A stretch of 14,386 nucleotides of DNA from Cryomorphaceae bacterium (GTDB taxonomy: Bacteria > Bacteroidota > Bacteroidia > Flavobacteriales > Schleiferiaceae): contig JAIUMB010000053.1 of NCBI GenBank assembly GCA_022565745.1, positions 1 through 14,386 on the forward strand, written 5' to 3'. The position numbers and the translations under genes were made by a program. The notes below the pieces were generated by a model, which was given only the letters and a program-made list of their open reading frames with translations, ran no database searches and was not told the origin of the DNA. Shown here in pieces: positions 1-7,049 of this stretch (position 1 is the stretch's first letter; each line of letters begins with the position of its first letter).

Positions 1-33
1 GTAGAAGTCGACGAAGATGATCACGACCATTAA
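1..33 (+). CDS. C-terminal end of an unidentified upstream gene (partial)
   Basis: Reading from base 1 in frame 1 gives ten codons (VEVDEDDHDH) and then a TAA stop at 31-33. The tail is strongly acidic and ends in a His/Asp-rich stretch, which is common at the C-terminus of soluble or metal-handling proteins but does not identify a family. The next gene begins about 180 bases downstream and looks to have its own promoter, so this gene need not be in the same operon. This could also be a chance open frame, because only 33 bases are visible. Confidence 0.4.
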   Translation, partial: VEVDEDDHDH

Positions 34-167
34 TCAAATCAATACACAACCACCAAACAGGCCAAACCAAATTTTGCGTTTTTAAATCTGGCACTAAATG
101 TGGTTCACACACGCACAAGCGATGTCTTCATGGTATTTTATGTGACCTTTAAAAAAAGCACCCACCA

Positions 168-193
168 TTGTAAAAAATGTTGTAGTAGTTTTG
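168..193 (+). promoter_or_regulatory. Possible Bacteroidota-type promoter for the SPOR-domain gene
   Basis: TAGTTTTG at 186-193 matches the Bacteroidota -7 consensus TAnnTTTG. A TTG at 168-170 could be the -33 element, but the 15-base spacing is shorter than usual. A transcript starting near 200 would leave a short leader before the ATG at 215. The element overlaps an in-frame TTG at 191, which argues that translation starts at 215 instead. The rest of 34-214 shows no gene or strong hairpin. Confidence 0.28.
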
Positions 194-214
194 TCATCAG
201 TAAATCAAATAAAT

Positions 215-676
215 ATGCTTCACCTTATTCAACTGATTATAGCCCTTCACTTTGCTTCACCTGAACAAAACAACGAAGGCGTTAAGGTATATGCTTCATC
301 TGAATTCCAGGCACTCGCGGCATTATACAGCAAAACTGAAACAACTCAAAACGGCTATCGCGTTCAAATTTTCAACGGCTCAAGAAAAGAAGCCGAAAAG
401 AGAAGGGCAGAGTTCTTGCGCAGTTATCACGAACAAAACCTCCCCGTTTATCTTACCTATGATGCCCCCGAATACCGTGTACAAGTAGGTGATTTTTTAG
501 ACCGTATTCACGCCCATCACATCGCACAATTACTTGCCGAGAATTTTTCAAGTGCATTTGTGATTACATCAACGATTGAAACGCCCTGTTGGGAAGAAAA
601 GACAGCCTTAAGTCGTTTTAAAGATCGCCAAACAACCGAAGGCAAAATAAAAATGAGCGAAAACGCCGGTAAGTAA
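215..676 (+). CDS. Small exported SPOR-domain protein
   Basis: This encodes about 153 residues from the ATG at 215. A further in-frame TTG at 191 is less likely because it lies in a probable promoter element. Residues 1-15 (MLHLIQLIIALHFAS) form a short hydrophobic segment resembling a signal peptide, though without the usual basic N-region. Residues about 47-124 form a SPOR domain: GYRVQIFNGS opens it, the central helix is charged (RKEAEKRRAEFL), and YRVQVGDF starts the second half. SPOR domains bind glycan strands of peptidoglycan that lack stem peptides, often at division sites. In Bacteroidota, short SPOR proteins of this shape are common and mostly uncharacterised. The TPR lipoprotein gene follows after 49 bases on the same strand, suggesting an operon of envelope proteins. 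The SPOR assignment is firm; the cellular role is inference. Confidence 0.85.
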   Translation: MLHLIQLIIALHFASPEQNNEGVKVYASSEFQALAALYSKTETTQNGYRVQIFNGSRKEAEKRRAEFLRSYHEQNLPVYLTYDAPEYRVQVGDFLDRIHAHHIAQLLAENFSSAFVITSTIETPCWEEKTALSRFKDRQTTEGKIKMSENAGK

Positions 677-725
677 GGTCAGAAAATAAGTCAGCAACAA
701 ATAAGCCCCCTTAAACACCTTTTAC

Positions 726-1808
726 ATGATAAAAAATAACCTTGTTTTATTATCCCTTATTACTATTGTCGGTATCTTTTCATCTTGTGAAAGCAAAGAC
801 AAAGGTTCAGAAGCATCATCAACTGGTCAAAAAAGCAACGCCAACACAACTACCGAAACCTCACCTTTGGCAGAAAAAATTGATTCACTTTCTCTGGTAA
901 TTGCTGAAGAACCCAAGAACATTGACGCGTTAATTGCTCGTGGAAATGCCTATATCGACAACAAAAATCCGGCATATGCAAGAGCCGATGCCGATGCTGC
1001 ATTTTTCTTAGATTCTACGAGAAAAGACGTGCTATTGCTTAGAGGTGATGTCAATTATGTATTAAATCAAACACGGCGTTCAAGAGACATGTGGGAGAAG
1101 TGCAGTGCCTTGTTCCCAAAAGACACAGAATGCCGACTGAGAATTGCTGAGCTCTACATGGCCATTAAGGACCTAGACAACGCTTTAAAATTTCTGAATG
1201 AGGTTTTAGACATCGACGAAAGAAATGCCAATGCATTATTTATGAAAGGTGTAGTCATAAGAGACCGCAACCAAGACACAACTTTAGCCCTCCAATACAT
1301 TCAAAGAGCCATTGATGTGAGGGATGGCAACTATATCGAAGCGCTTGACATGATGGGAACAATACTGTCTTGGAAAAACGACCCGATGGCCATTCAATAC
1401 TTCAAGAATGCCATTGCTCTTAACCCCAATAGAGATGATTTGTATTTAAAACTCGGGCTATCGTATGCGAATATTGAAGAGTATAACGCCGCACTTGAAG
1501 CCTACGAAAAAGCTTTACAGCTGAATCCAAGAAACGATGAAGTCCACTTCAATATTGGATTTATCAATATTTCATTACAAAATTACGATTTGGCCATCGA
1601 CAATTTCAACAAGGCCATTGACTTGAAAGAAATGAATGTTAGAGCCATATACGGCCGAGCTTTTGCCTATGAAATGCGCGGTGACGTAATGAATGCAGCT
1701 AAAGATTATCAAACCTGCTTGGGTATGTTTCCCGACTATGAGCCCGCAAGAATTGGTTTAGAGCGCATACAGAGAATGACAAAGGACGACAACATCGAAC
1801 TCCCTTAG
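726..1808 (+). CDS. TPR-repeat lipoprotein
   Basis: The 360-residue protein starts at the ATG at 726 with a lipoprotein signal peptide (hydrophobic residues 6-18, lipobox FSSC, acylated Cys21). A Ser/Thr-rich linker follows to about residue 50. Residues about 64-345 are filled by roughly eight tandem tetratricopeptide units of about 34 residues. The best-conserved run carries the typical hydrophobic and small-residue spacing (LYLKLGLSYANIEEYNAALE, then YEKALQLNP). TPR arrays are protein-protein interaction scaffolds, and the lipid anchor places this one at the envelope. No catalytic domain is visible. It follows the SPOR-domain gene by 49 bases and is probably cotranscribed, so a shared role in wall or division-site assembly is possible but not shown. 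No clear intrinsic terminator is visible in the 97 bases between it and the convergent oxidoreductase gene. Confidence 0.9.
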   Translation: MIKNNLVLLSLITIVGIFSSCESKDKGSEASSTGQKSNANTTTETSPLAEKIDSLSLVIAEEPKNIDALIARGNAYIDNKNPAYARADADAAFFLDSTRKDVLLLRGDVNYVLNQTRRSRDMWEKCSALFPKDTECRLRIAELYMAIKDLDNALKFLNEVLDIDERNANALFMKGVVIRDRNQDTTLALQYIQRAIDVRDGNYIEALDMMGTILSWKNDPMAIQYFKNAIALNPNRDDLYLKLGLSYANIEEYNAALEAYEKALQLNPRNDEVHFNIGFINISLQNYDLAIDNFNKAIDLKEMNVRAIYGRAFAYEMRGDVMNAAKDYQTCLGMFPDYEPARIGLERIQRMTKDDNIELP

Positions 1809-1905
1809 TGTAAGCTGCCTTGAGATGTTTGTTAAGGAGACAAGGTGCAAGCATAAAAGCGTCCATCCACATACTTGATGAGCGACAAGCTGATTATGCC
1901 GTCGG

Positions 1906-2778
1906 TTATGAACGTTTGAGTGATGCCCACTGCTCATCGGATAGTTGAAGGAGGAAATTCATTTCCCCGGCACCTTTTAGCCATTCACCACCATCTATGG
2001 TAACAACTTCTCCATTGATGAATGCTGCGAAATCACTTAATAGATAGCTGGCTAAGTTCGCCAATTCACGATGATCACCAGCTCGTTTTAATGGAATTTG
2101 GTTAATCACCCCTAACTTTTTGTCTAAACCGCCAGGAAACAATCGTTCCCATGCACCTTCAGTTGGAAAAGGCCCGGGGGCAATTGCCACTTGGCGAATA
2201 CCGTACCTTGCCCATTCTACAGCCAAGCTTCTCGTCATTGCCAACACACCCGCTTTGGCCATTGCAGAAGGCACAACAAATGCAGAGCCCGTAGAGGCGT
2301 AGGTGGTTACTATATTCAGCACCGTTTTACATCCTTTACCAGATTGAATCCAATGTTTGCCTAAAGTAAGCGTACAGTTTTTACTACCTTTCAAAACGAT
2401 GTCAAGCACCGTATCAAACGCATTATGACTCAAAGAAGCTGTTGGCGCGATAAAATTACCAGCTGCATTATTGATTAATGCGTCAATATCCCCAGAGGAT
2501 TTTAAGAAATAATCGATGGCAGTTTCAACCTCCTCGGCATTGCGCACATCACACGGATGAATCCAAATATGCCCATCGCCAAAGTGCTGCAACTCATTTT
2601 TGGCAGCCTCAAGTGCCTCCAACTTCCTGCTCATGATGCAAAGATTAGCCCCCAACTCTATGAGCATTTTTCCCATAGAAAAACCCAACCCGGTAGCGCC
2701 CCCGGTAATAAGTATGGTCTTTCCTTTAAATGAATCTTGGGGAAGCATGGCATTTTTTAGAGGCTGAGGAATATTCAT
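1906..2778 (-). CDS. SDR-family oxidoreductase, 2,4-dienoyl-CoA reductase type
   Basis: This encodes 290 residues starting at an ATG (2778-2776); a second in-frame Met at residue 11 is an alternative start. The Rossmann cofactor motif is TGGATGLG (residues 25-32). Arg51 (SRK) after the second strand suggests NADPH preference. NNAAGNF (103-109) is the wording typical of 2,4-dienoyl-CoA reductases. The classical YxxxK tyrosine is replaced by Ser171 (SAMAK, Lys175), while Tyr160 lies 11 residues earlier. Human mitochondrial DECR1 has the same arrangement (Tyr199, Ser210, Lys214). The PGP motif at 201-203 also fits that group. The predicted reaction is NADPH-dependent reduction of 2,4-dienoyl-CoA during beta-oxidation of unsaturated fatty acids. 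No other fatty-acid gene is adjacent, and it stands alone on the minus strand between envelope genes. Related trans-2-enoyl-CoA reductases are the main alternative. The bacterial name fadH belongs to an unrelated flavoenzyme, so it is not used here. Confidence 0.87.
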   Translation of the reverse strand: MNIPQPLKNAMLPQDSFKGKTILITGGATGLGFSMGKMLIELGANLCIMSRKLEALEAAKNELQHFGDGHIWIHPCDVRNAEEVETAIDYFLKSSGDIDALINNAAGNFIAPTASLSHNAFDTVLDIVLKGSKNCTLTLGKHWIQSGKGCKTVLNIVTTYASTGSAFVVPSAMAKAGVLAMTRSLAVEWARYGIRQVAIAPGPFPTEGAWERLFPGGLDKKLGVINQIPLKRAGDHRELANLASYLLSDFAAFINGEVVTIDGGEWLKGAGEMNFLLQLSDEQWASLKRS

Positions 2779-3021
2779 TGTTGAGCAGTTTATATTTTAT
2801 TAAAACAATATGAAATTTGACAGCACAAGGTAGTTGAAAAATTCAAACCAACACAAGACATTAACGAATTAAATGATTCGACTGTTCAAAGACCTTATAA
2901 ACAAGCCTTTTAAATCTGTAAATTTTACGACTTGACATCCACAAATTAATGGAGCTTCTCTCATGTGATTGGAATAAAACGTGCATAACAAGTATGTTCT
3001 CACACAAAATAATGATGAATT

Positions 3022-3034
3022 GGATGTTACATCC
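3022..3034. promoter_or_regulatory. Inverted repeat GGATGT-T-ACATCC, possible operator
   Basis: The two 6-base arms are perfectly complementary around a single central T, a geometry typical of dimeric regulator sites. Further copies of the half-site lie nearby: ACATCC at 2935-2940 and GGATG at 3052-3056. It is 136 bases upstream of the ptrB ATG and about 245 bases upstream of the oxidoreductase start, so it could serve either gene. No regulator can be assigned, and chance occurrence is possible in a region this size. Confidence 0.3.
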
Positions 3035-3120
3035 TAAAAAACATTTTGACCGGATGAAGACGTCTATTACAACCCTTTGAAAAAAATTACACCATTAACA
3101 AACAACAAACCTTCCCACCC

Positions 3121-3153
3121 TTGGTTAATAAATAAATTTAATTCGCACTTTTG
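3121..3153 (+). promoter_or_regulatory. Probable Bacteroidota promoter for ptrB
   Basis: TTG at 3121-3123 (-33 element) and CACTTTTG at 3146-3153 (one mismatch to TAnnTTTG) are separated by 22 bases, within the range reported for the housekeeping sigma factor of this phylum. Transcription would start near 3160, leaving about 10 bases before the ATG at 3170. This supports that ATG over an in-frame TTG at 3077, which lies upstream of the promoter. Confidence 0.45.
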
Positions 3154-3169
3154 CATTTTAAAAAATACC

Positions 3170-5290
3170 ATGTCACGTTCTATCGCCCCATTTATTTTGG
3201 CAAGTGTCACATTTGTGGCCTGTAACTTTAATAGCAACAACAACCTTATGCAAGAACCCAAGGCAAAGAAAATCCCCAAGGTACTAGAAGTCCATAATCA
3301 TCAACGTATTGACCATTACTACTGGTTAAACGAAAGAGAAAACCCCAAGGTCATCGATTATCTCAATGAGGAAAACGCTTACCGCGAGCATATTATGGCT
3401 GGCACCAAAGATTTACAGGACAGTCTATACAAGGAAATTAAAGGCCGCATAAAAGAAGACGACGAGTCTGTGCCCTATCTTCTTGATGGATATTGGTACT
3501 ATACCCGATATGAAACTGGAAAGGAATACCCTATTTACTGTAGAAAGGCCGACAAAGAAGGCGCTGCTGAAATTGTTCTTTTTGATGTGAACGAAATGGC
3601 AAAAGGCCACGAGTATTACCAATTGGGTGGGATGCGCATTAGTCCAGATAATCAAAAAATCGCCTTTGCTGTTGATACCGTAAGTCGTCGAATATACACG
3701 ATCTACGTCAAAGACCTTGAGAGCGGGCTCATTCTGCCATATAAAATGGAAGGCACCACTGGCAATTGCAGTTGGGCTGCCGATAATCAAACTTTATTTT
3801 TCAGTAAGCGCGATCCACAAACCTTGCGTTCCAACCAAATATTTCGTTATACGCTTGGCGGGAAAGATCCCGTATTGGTTTTCGAGGAAAAAGATGAAAC
3901 ATTTGTTTGTTCAGTAGGTAAAACGCGCGACAAACAACATCTACTGATTCACTCAAGCTCTACGGTTTCCGATGAATATCGATATTTAAAGGCCGATGAT
4001 CACCTTGGAGAATTTAAAATTTTCCAGCCCAGAGTTCGCGATTTAGAATACAACATCGATGGATTTAACGACCAGTGGTATATTGTAACCAATGCGCAAG
4101 ATGCCACCAACTTTAAATTAATGACCACCGATAAAAACCAAACAGATGTGAGCAGCTGGAAAGATCTCATTTCACACAGAAGTGAGGTATTATTAGAAGA
4201 TGTTGAGTTGTTCAATGACTTTTTGGTGGTAGAAGAAAAATACAACGGCCTCACTCGTCTGGGTATCCGCATGTGGAACGACTTTTCCAATACCATATAT
4301 GTAGATATGGATGACCCTACATACGGATTGGGTTTGGGCAATAACCCCGAACCCAGTCAAAGACGCATCCGCTTTGGATACAGCTCTCTTAACCAGCCTG
4401 CCTCCGTTCGAGAATACGACATCGACAAACAAACCACGGAAATTTTAAAGGAAACAGAAGTGGTTGGAGGTTACGATAAAGCTCAGTATATATCAGAGCG
4501 AATATGGGCTGTGGCCAAAGATGGCACAAAAGTCCCTATAAGTTTGGTACGTCACAAAGACACGCCTTTAAACGGAACTGCGCCGTTGGTTCTGTATGGA
4601 TATGGAAGTTATGGCTACAGCTTAGACGCCACTTTTAGTGTGGCTCGACTGAGTTTGCTGCAACGCGGATTCGTTTACGCAATAGCGCATATTCGCGGGG
4701 GTTCGGAAATGGGGCGTCAATGGTATGAAAATGGCAAATTGCTAAATAAACGCAATACATTTACCGACTTTATCGCGTGCGCCGAACATCTGATCAATGA
4801 GCGGTACACCAACAAAAACAGAATTTTTGCTTGGGGCGGCAGTGCGGGCGGACTGCTCGTAGGCGCAGTGGCAAATATGCGTCCTGAGCTGTTTAAAGGC
4901 GTTGTTGCTGAAGTCCCATTCGTTGACGTGGTTACTACTATGCTCGACGAAAGCATTCCCCTCACAACCGGAGAATATGACGAATGGGGCAACCCCAACG
5001 ATAAACGCTATTATGAGTATATGAAGTCGTATTCACCTTACGATAATGTAACAGCGCAAGATTATCCTGCCATGTTAATTACAACCGGGCTTCACGACTC
5101 ACAAGTGCAATATTGGGAGCCCGCCAAATGGATTGCCAAGATAAGAGAAGTGCGCACCAACAACGAACCTCTCTTAATGTTCTGTGATATGACCACTGGT
5201 CACGGAGGTGCGTCCGGACGATTTGCAGCCCTTAAAGAGGTTGCTATGAAATATGCTTTTGTCATTGATGTATCCAGGGCAATAAATTAG
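3170..5290 (+). CDS. ptrB: Oligopeptidase B (S9A family), predicted lipoprotein
   Basis: This encodes 706 residues from the ATG at 3170. An in-frame TTG at 3077 is rejected because it would place 31 residues before the signal peptide. Residues 1-18 form a lipoprotein signal (hydrophobic 5-17, FVAC, acylated Cys18), so the enzyme should be membrane-anchored in the periplasm or beyond. The N-terminal part (RIDHYYWL, then KEIKGRIKEDDESVPY) and the following beta-propeller match oligopeptidase B. The alpha/beta-hydrolase domain carries the triad Ser558 (GGSAGG), Asp643 (LHDSQVQYWEP) and His678 (TGHGG). Each is exactly 26 residues after the E. coli positions 532, 617 and 652, as recalled. The acidic S1 residues that select Arg/Lys are kept as Glu602 and Asp604. 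In the S2 pair, Asp486 is kept but the second Asp is Thr488. The enzyme cleaves short peptides after basic residues. It appears monocistronic; the marR gene follows after 108 bases. Confidence 0.93.
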   Translation: MSRSIAPFILASVTFVACNFNSNNNLMQEPKAKKIPKVLEVHNHQRIDHYYWLNERENPKVIDYLNEENAYREHIMAGTKDLQDSLYKEIKGRIKEDDESVPYLLDGYWYYTRYETGKEYPIYCRKADKEGAAEIVLFDVNEMAKGHEYYQLGGMRISPDNQKIAFAVDTVSRRIYTIYVKDLESGLILPYKMEGTTGNCSWAADNQTLFFSKRDPQTLRSNQIFRYTLGGKDPVLVFEEKDETFVCSVGKTRDKQHLLIHSSSTVSDEYRYLKADDHLGEFKIFQPRVRDLEYNIDGFNDQWYIVTNAQDATNFKLMTTDKNQTDVSSWKDLISHRSEVLLEDVELFNDFLVVEEKYNGLTRLGIRMWNDFSNTIYVDMDDPTYGLGLGNNPEPSQRRIRFGYSSLNQPASVREYDIDKQTTEILKETEVVGGYDKAQYISERIWAVAKDGTKVPISLVRHKDTPLNGTAPLVLYGYGSYGYSLDATFSVARLSLLQRGFVYAIAHIRGGSEMGRQWYENGKLLNKRNTFTDFIACAEHLINERYTNKNRIFAWGGSAGGLLVGAVANMRPELFKGVVAEVPFVDVVTTMLDESIPLTTGEYDEWGNPNDKRYYEYMKSYSPYDNVTAQDYPAMLITTGLHDSQVQYWEPAKWIAKIREVRTNNEPLLMFCDMTTGHGGASGRFAALKEVAMKYAFVIDVSRAIN

Positions 5291-5305
5291 CATTGCTTGC
5301 GTTGT

Positions 5306-5317
5306 AGAATTAATTCT
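5306..5317. promoter_or_regulatory. Perfect 12-base palindrome AGAATTAATTCT upstream of marR
   Basis: AGAATT-AATTCT is self-complementary with no spacer and lies about 80 bases before the marR ATG. A second imperfect pair, GCAATTAAC (5319-5327) and GTTAATGC (5348-5355), is in the same stretch. MarR proteins usually bind short AT-rich palindromes in their own promoter, so autoregulation here is reasonable. The overlap with a possible ptrB terminator and the high AT content lower confidence. Confidence 0.3.
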
Positions 5318-5336
5318 GGCAATTAACTCATTTTTT
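5310..5336 (+). terminator. Weak AT-rich hairpin plus T-run after ptrB (possible terminator)
   Basis: TTAATT (5310-5315) and AATTAA (5321-5326) can pair around a CTGGC loop, and a run of six T's follows at 5331-5336. The stem is all A-T, so it would be weak. The left arm is part of the 12-base palindrome AGAATTAATTCT (5306-5317), which may instead be a protein-binding site. The two readings cannot be separated from sequence alone. Confidence 0.3.
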
Positions 5337-5370
5337 ATAAATATGATGTTAATGCAACTAATTTTTTTAC

Positions 5371-5378
5371 TACATTTA
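5371..5378 (+). promoter_or_regulatory. Possible -7 element of the marR promoter
   Basis: TACATTTA differs from TAnnTTTG at the last base and lies 20 bases before the marR ATG at 5399, the usual short-leader spacing for this phylum. No clear TTG -33 element is visible upstream, so this is tentative. Confidence 0.25.
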
Positions 5379-5398
5379 CATCGTAAAAACAATTCAAC

Positions 5399-5905
5399 AT
5401 GAATCCTGATCAATTCAACAATGAGCCTCTAGCAAAAATACTTGCTTTTGTAAGCAAGCAGTATGTTGGTGTGGCCTCAAAAAAACTGTCCAAACTCGAT
5501 ATTAAGCGCTATTACTATGCGCTTTTAATTATTGAAGAAGAGCAACCGGATATCACCCAGCAAATGTTGGCTGACATCATGAAGATTGATAAAGTAAGCG
5601 TATTCAGAATGGTCGACTATTTTTGCAAATACGAGATTCTAGAAAGAAAAGTAAACATCGAAGATAGGCGTTCACAATACCTTCAGCTTACTGAGCGCGG
5701 CAAAAAAATCACGCCTTTGATACGCAAAATTTATAAAGAAGTCAATGCCACGGCATTTAATGGAATAAGCAAAGAAGAAAAAGCCGCCTTTTTCAAAATA
5801 TTGGGAAAAATATCCAGCAACCTTGAAGCTGCGCCCAATGCGGATATTAAAATCGACCTTAAAGAATTGGGTTCAGCCAAACCAAGAAAAGTTCTTTCTT
5901 CTTAG
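5399..5905 (+). CDS. MarR-family transcriptional regulator
   Basis: The protein has 168 residues from the ATG at 5399. Helices flank a winged helix-turn-helix at about residues 35-105. Residues ITQQMLADIMKIDKVSVFRM (52-71) form the helix-turn-helix. The wing carries the MarR hallmark Asp89-Arg90-Arg91 followed by QYLQLTERG (93-101). C-terminal helices (about 105-145) complete the dimer interface. A Lys-rich, low-complexity tail (about 146-168) is longer than in many MarR proteins. MarR proteins bind DNA as homodimers and usually repress drug-efflux or stress genes until a phenolic or other small ligand, or oxidation, releases them. The RND efflux cassette starts 97 bases downstream on the same strand, so it is the likely target, but an intrinsic terminator separates them. 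The protein has a single Cys (Cys76), so a redox-sensing mode cannot be excluded. Confidence 0.92.
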   Translation: MNPDQFNNEPLAKILAFVSKQYVGVASKKLSKLDIKRYYYALLIIEEEQPDITQQMLADIMKIDKVSVFRMVDYFCKYEILERKVNIEDRRSQYLQLTERGKKITPLIRKIYKEVNATAFNGISKEEKAAFFKILGKISSNLEAAPNADIKIDLKELGSAKPRKVLSS

Positions 5906-5935
5906 ATTTATTTTAATTTATCTGAACTTTTTAAG

Positions 5936-5974
5936 CCGTCTGTGATTAGTATTTTCGCAGGCGGTTTTATTTTG
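5936..5974 (+). terminator. Intrinsic terminator after marR
   Basis: CCGTCTGTG (5936-5944) pairs with CGCAGGCGG (5956-5964) to give a continuous 9-base-pair stem with three G-U pairs and an 11-base loop. It is followed directly by TTTTATTTTG. This is the strongest hairpin plus T-tract in the window and should end the marR transcript. The T-tract also resembles a degenerate -7 element (TTATTTTG, 5967-5974) about 29 bases before the adaptor start, so the efflux promoter may overlap it. Confidence 0.75.
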
Positions 5975-6002
5975 TCTAAAGCACACTTCATTTATCATTG
6001 TA

Positions 6003-7046
6003 TTGAAAGCACACACTCTTATTAAATCCGCCATTTTCATCACGTTATTGATCCTATCGGCTTGCCGTTCAAGCAACAGTGATGGCGAACAAAAAGGCCA
6101 AGGCGCTGCGCTTGAAGTACGCTACATGATTGTTGAAGGACAACCATTTAGTAAATCACTGACGCTGAATGGCACTTTACTGCCCAATGAAGAAATCACC
6201 ATGAAAAGTGAAGTAAACGGACGGGTGGTTCGTCTTTTATTTGAAGAAGGTGATTTTGTAAAAAGAGGGCAACTGCTCGTCCAACTCGACGACAGAGACC
6301 TGGTGGCAGAATTAGAAAAAACCAAGGTGCTCTATAATCAAGCAAAAATTGATGTGAATAGAAGGGAAGGACTGCTAAAATCCAAAGCCATTTCTGAAGA
6401 AGAATTTGACACGTTTGCCAACCGAGAAAAAGAGTTAAAAGCAGAAATTAATCAACTCGCAGCCAGAATAGACCAATATCGTATCAATGCCCCATTTGAT
6501 GGTGTTGTTGGATTGAGAAACATTTCCAGTGGAACCATGATTAGCACTGGTGAATCCATTGCATCCCTTACGATGCCCCACCCACTTAAACTGGAATTCT
6601 CTGTACCGGAACAATACGCCCAATTGGTCAAACGCAACGACACCATTCATTTTACTTTACGCGACAACAGCGACACCCTATCTGCAACCGTATTCGCCAC
6701 CGATGGACGAATTTCGCCTACAACAAGATCTCTTCGCGTTCGAGCCCTCTACAATAACAAGACAGAAAAGCTGATCCCTGGCGCCTATGCCAAAGTCATC
6801 TACCCTCTTGAAGTCTATGATGAGGCTATTTTGATTCCTACCGACGCTGTTATTTCCTCATCAGATGGCCAGCGGGTAATCAAAATCCACCGAGGGAAAG
6901 CACAACCTACACTTGTGGAAACTGGAGAGCGTACCTCAGACGATGTTCAAATTACTCGCGGCTTATCTTCAGGAGACACCATAGCATTGACCGGACTACT
7001 TTACCTTCGTAAGGACATGCCCGTAACCTTACAAGAAAAGCCATAA
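6003..7046 (+). CDS. RND efflux periplasmic adaptor (membrane fusion protein), lipoprotein
   Basis: The adaptor has 347 residues and starts at a TTG at 6003. No in-frame ATG precedes the signal peptide, and the next Met is near residue 41, after the lipobox, so the TTG start is well supported. The lipobox is LSAC with acylated Cys21, anchoring it to the inner-membrane periplasmic face. The first half of the lipoyl-like domain is around residues 70-98 (GRVVRLLFEEGDFVKRGQLL). An alpha-hairpin at about 100-158 follows, with a coiled-coil pattern of charged residues. The second lipoyl half is INAPFDGVVG (161-170). The beta-barrel and membrane-proximal domains fill the rest (about 194-347). Adaptors of this type join the RND pump to a TolC-like channel. 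The pump gene starts 3 bases after the stop, so the two are cotranscribed. The substrate cannot be read from the sequence. Confidence 0.93.
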   Translation: MKAHTLIKSAIFITLLILSACRSSNSDGEQKGQGAALEVRYMIVEGQPFSKSLTLNGTLLPNEEITMKSEVNGRVVRLLFEEGDFVKRGQLLVQLDDRDLVAELEKTKVLYNQAKIDVNRREGLLKSKAISEEEFDTFANREKELKAEINQLAARIDQYRINAPFDGVVGLRNISSGTMISTGESIASLTMPHPLKLEFSVPEQYAQLVKRNDTIHFTLRDNSDTLSATVFATDGRISPTTRSLRVRALYNNKTEKLIPGAYAKVIYPLEVYDEAILIPTDAVISSSDGQRVIKIHRGKAQPTLVETGERTSDDVQITRGLSSGDTIALTGLLYLRKDMPVTLQEKP

Positions 7047-7049
7047 CGT

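Larger units (their letters stand above)
2779..3169. other. Divergent intergenic region between the oxidoreductase and ptrB
   Basis: These 391 bases separate the minus-strand oxidoreductase from ptrB and hold no convincing gene. They are AT-rich. They contain a TTGAA-AAA-TTCAA inverted repeat near 2834-2846, the 13-base inverted repeat listed separately at 3022-3034, and the ptrB promoter candidate near 3121-3153. A 22-codon open frame at 3012-3080 begins with two ATG codons, but it has no recognisable content. A clear TAnnTTTG element for the minus-strand gene is not visible. Confidence 0.6.

Noticed and set aside
1809..1905. Possible bidirectional terminator between the TPR lipoprotein and oxidoreductase genes
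   Set aside because: Only short 4-5 base stems (for example CCTTG/CAAGG) with no T-tract were found, too weak to annotate.
2931..2936. TTGACA hexamer resembling an E. coli -35 box
   Set aside because: Bacteroidota housekeeping promoters do not use this consensus and no matching downstream element at proper spacing precedes a gene.
3012..3080. 22-codon open frame starting with two ATG codons in the ptrB upstream region
   Set aside because: It is too short, resembles no known leader or small protein, lacks a hydrophobic segment, and overlaps a likely regulatory repeat. Chance is the simplest explanation.
3077..3169. N-terminal extension of ptrB from a TTG codon
   Set aside because: It would put 31 polar residues ahead of a clear lipoprotein signal peptide, and it begins upstream of the likely promoter at 3121-3153.
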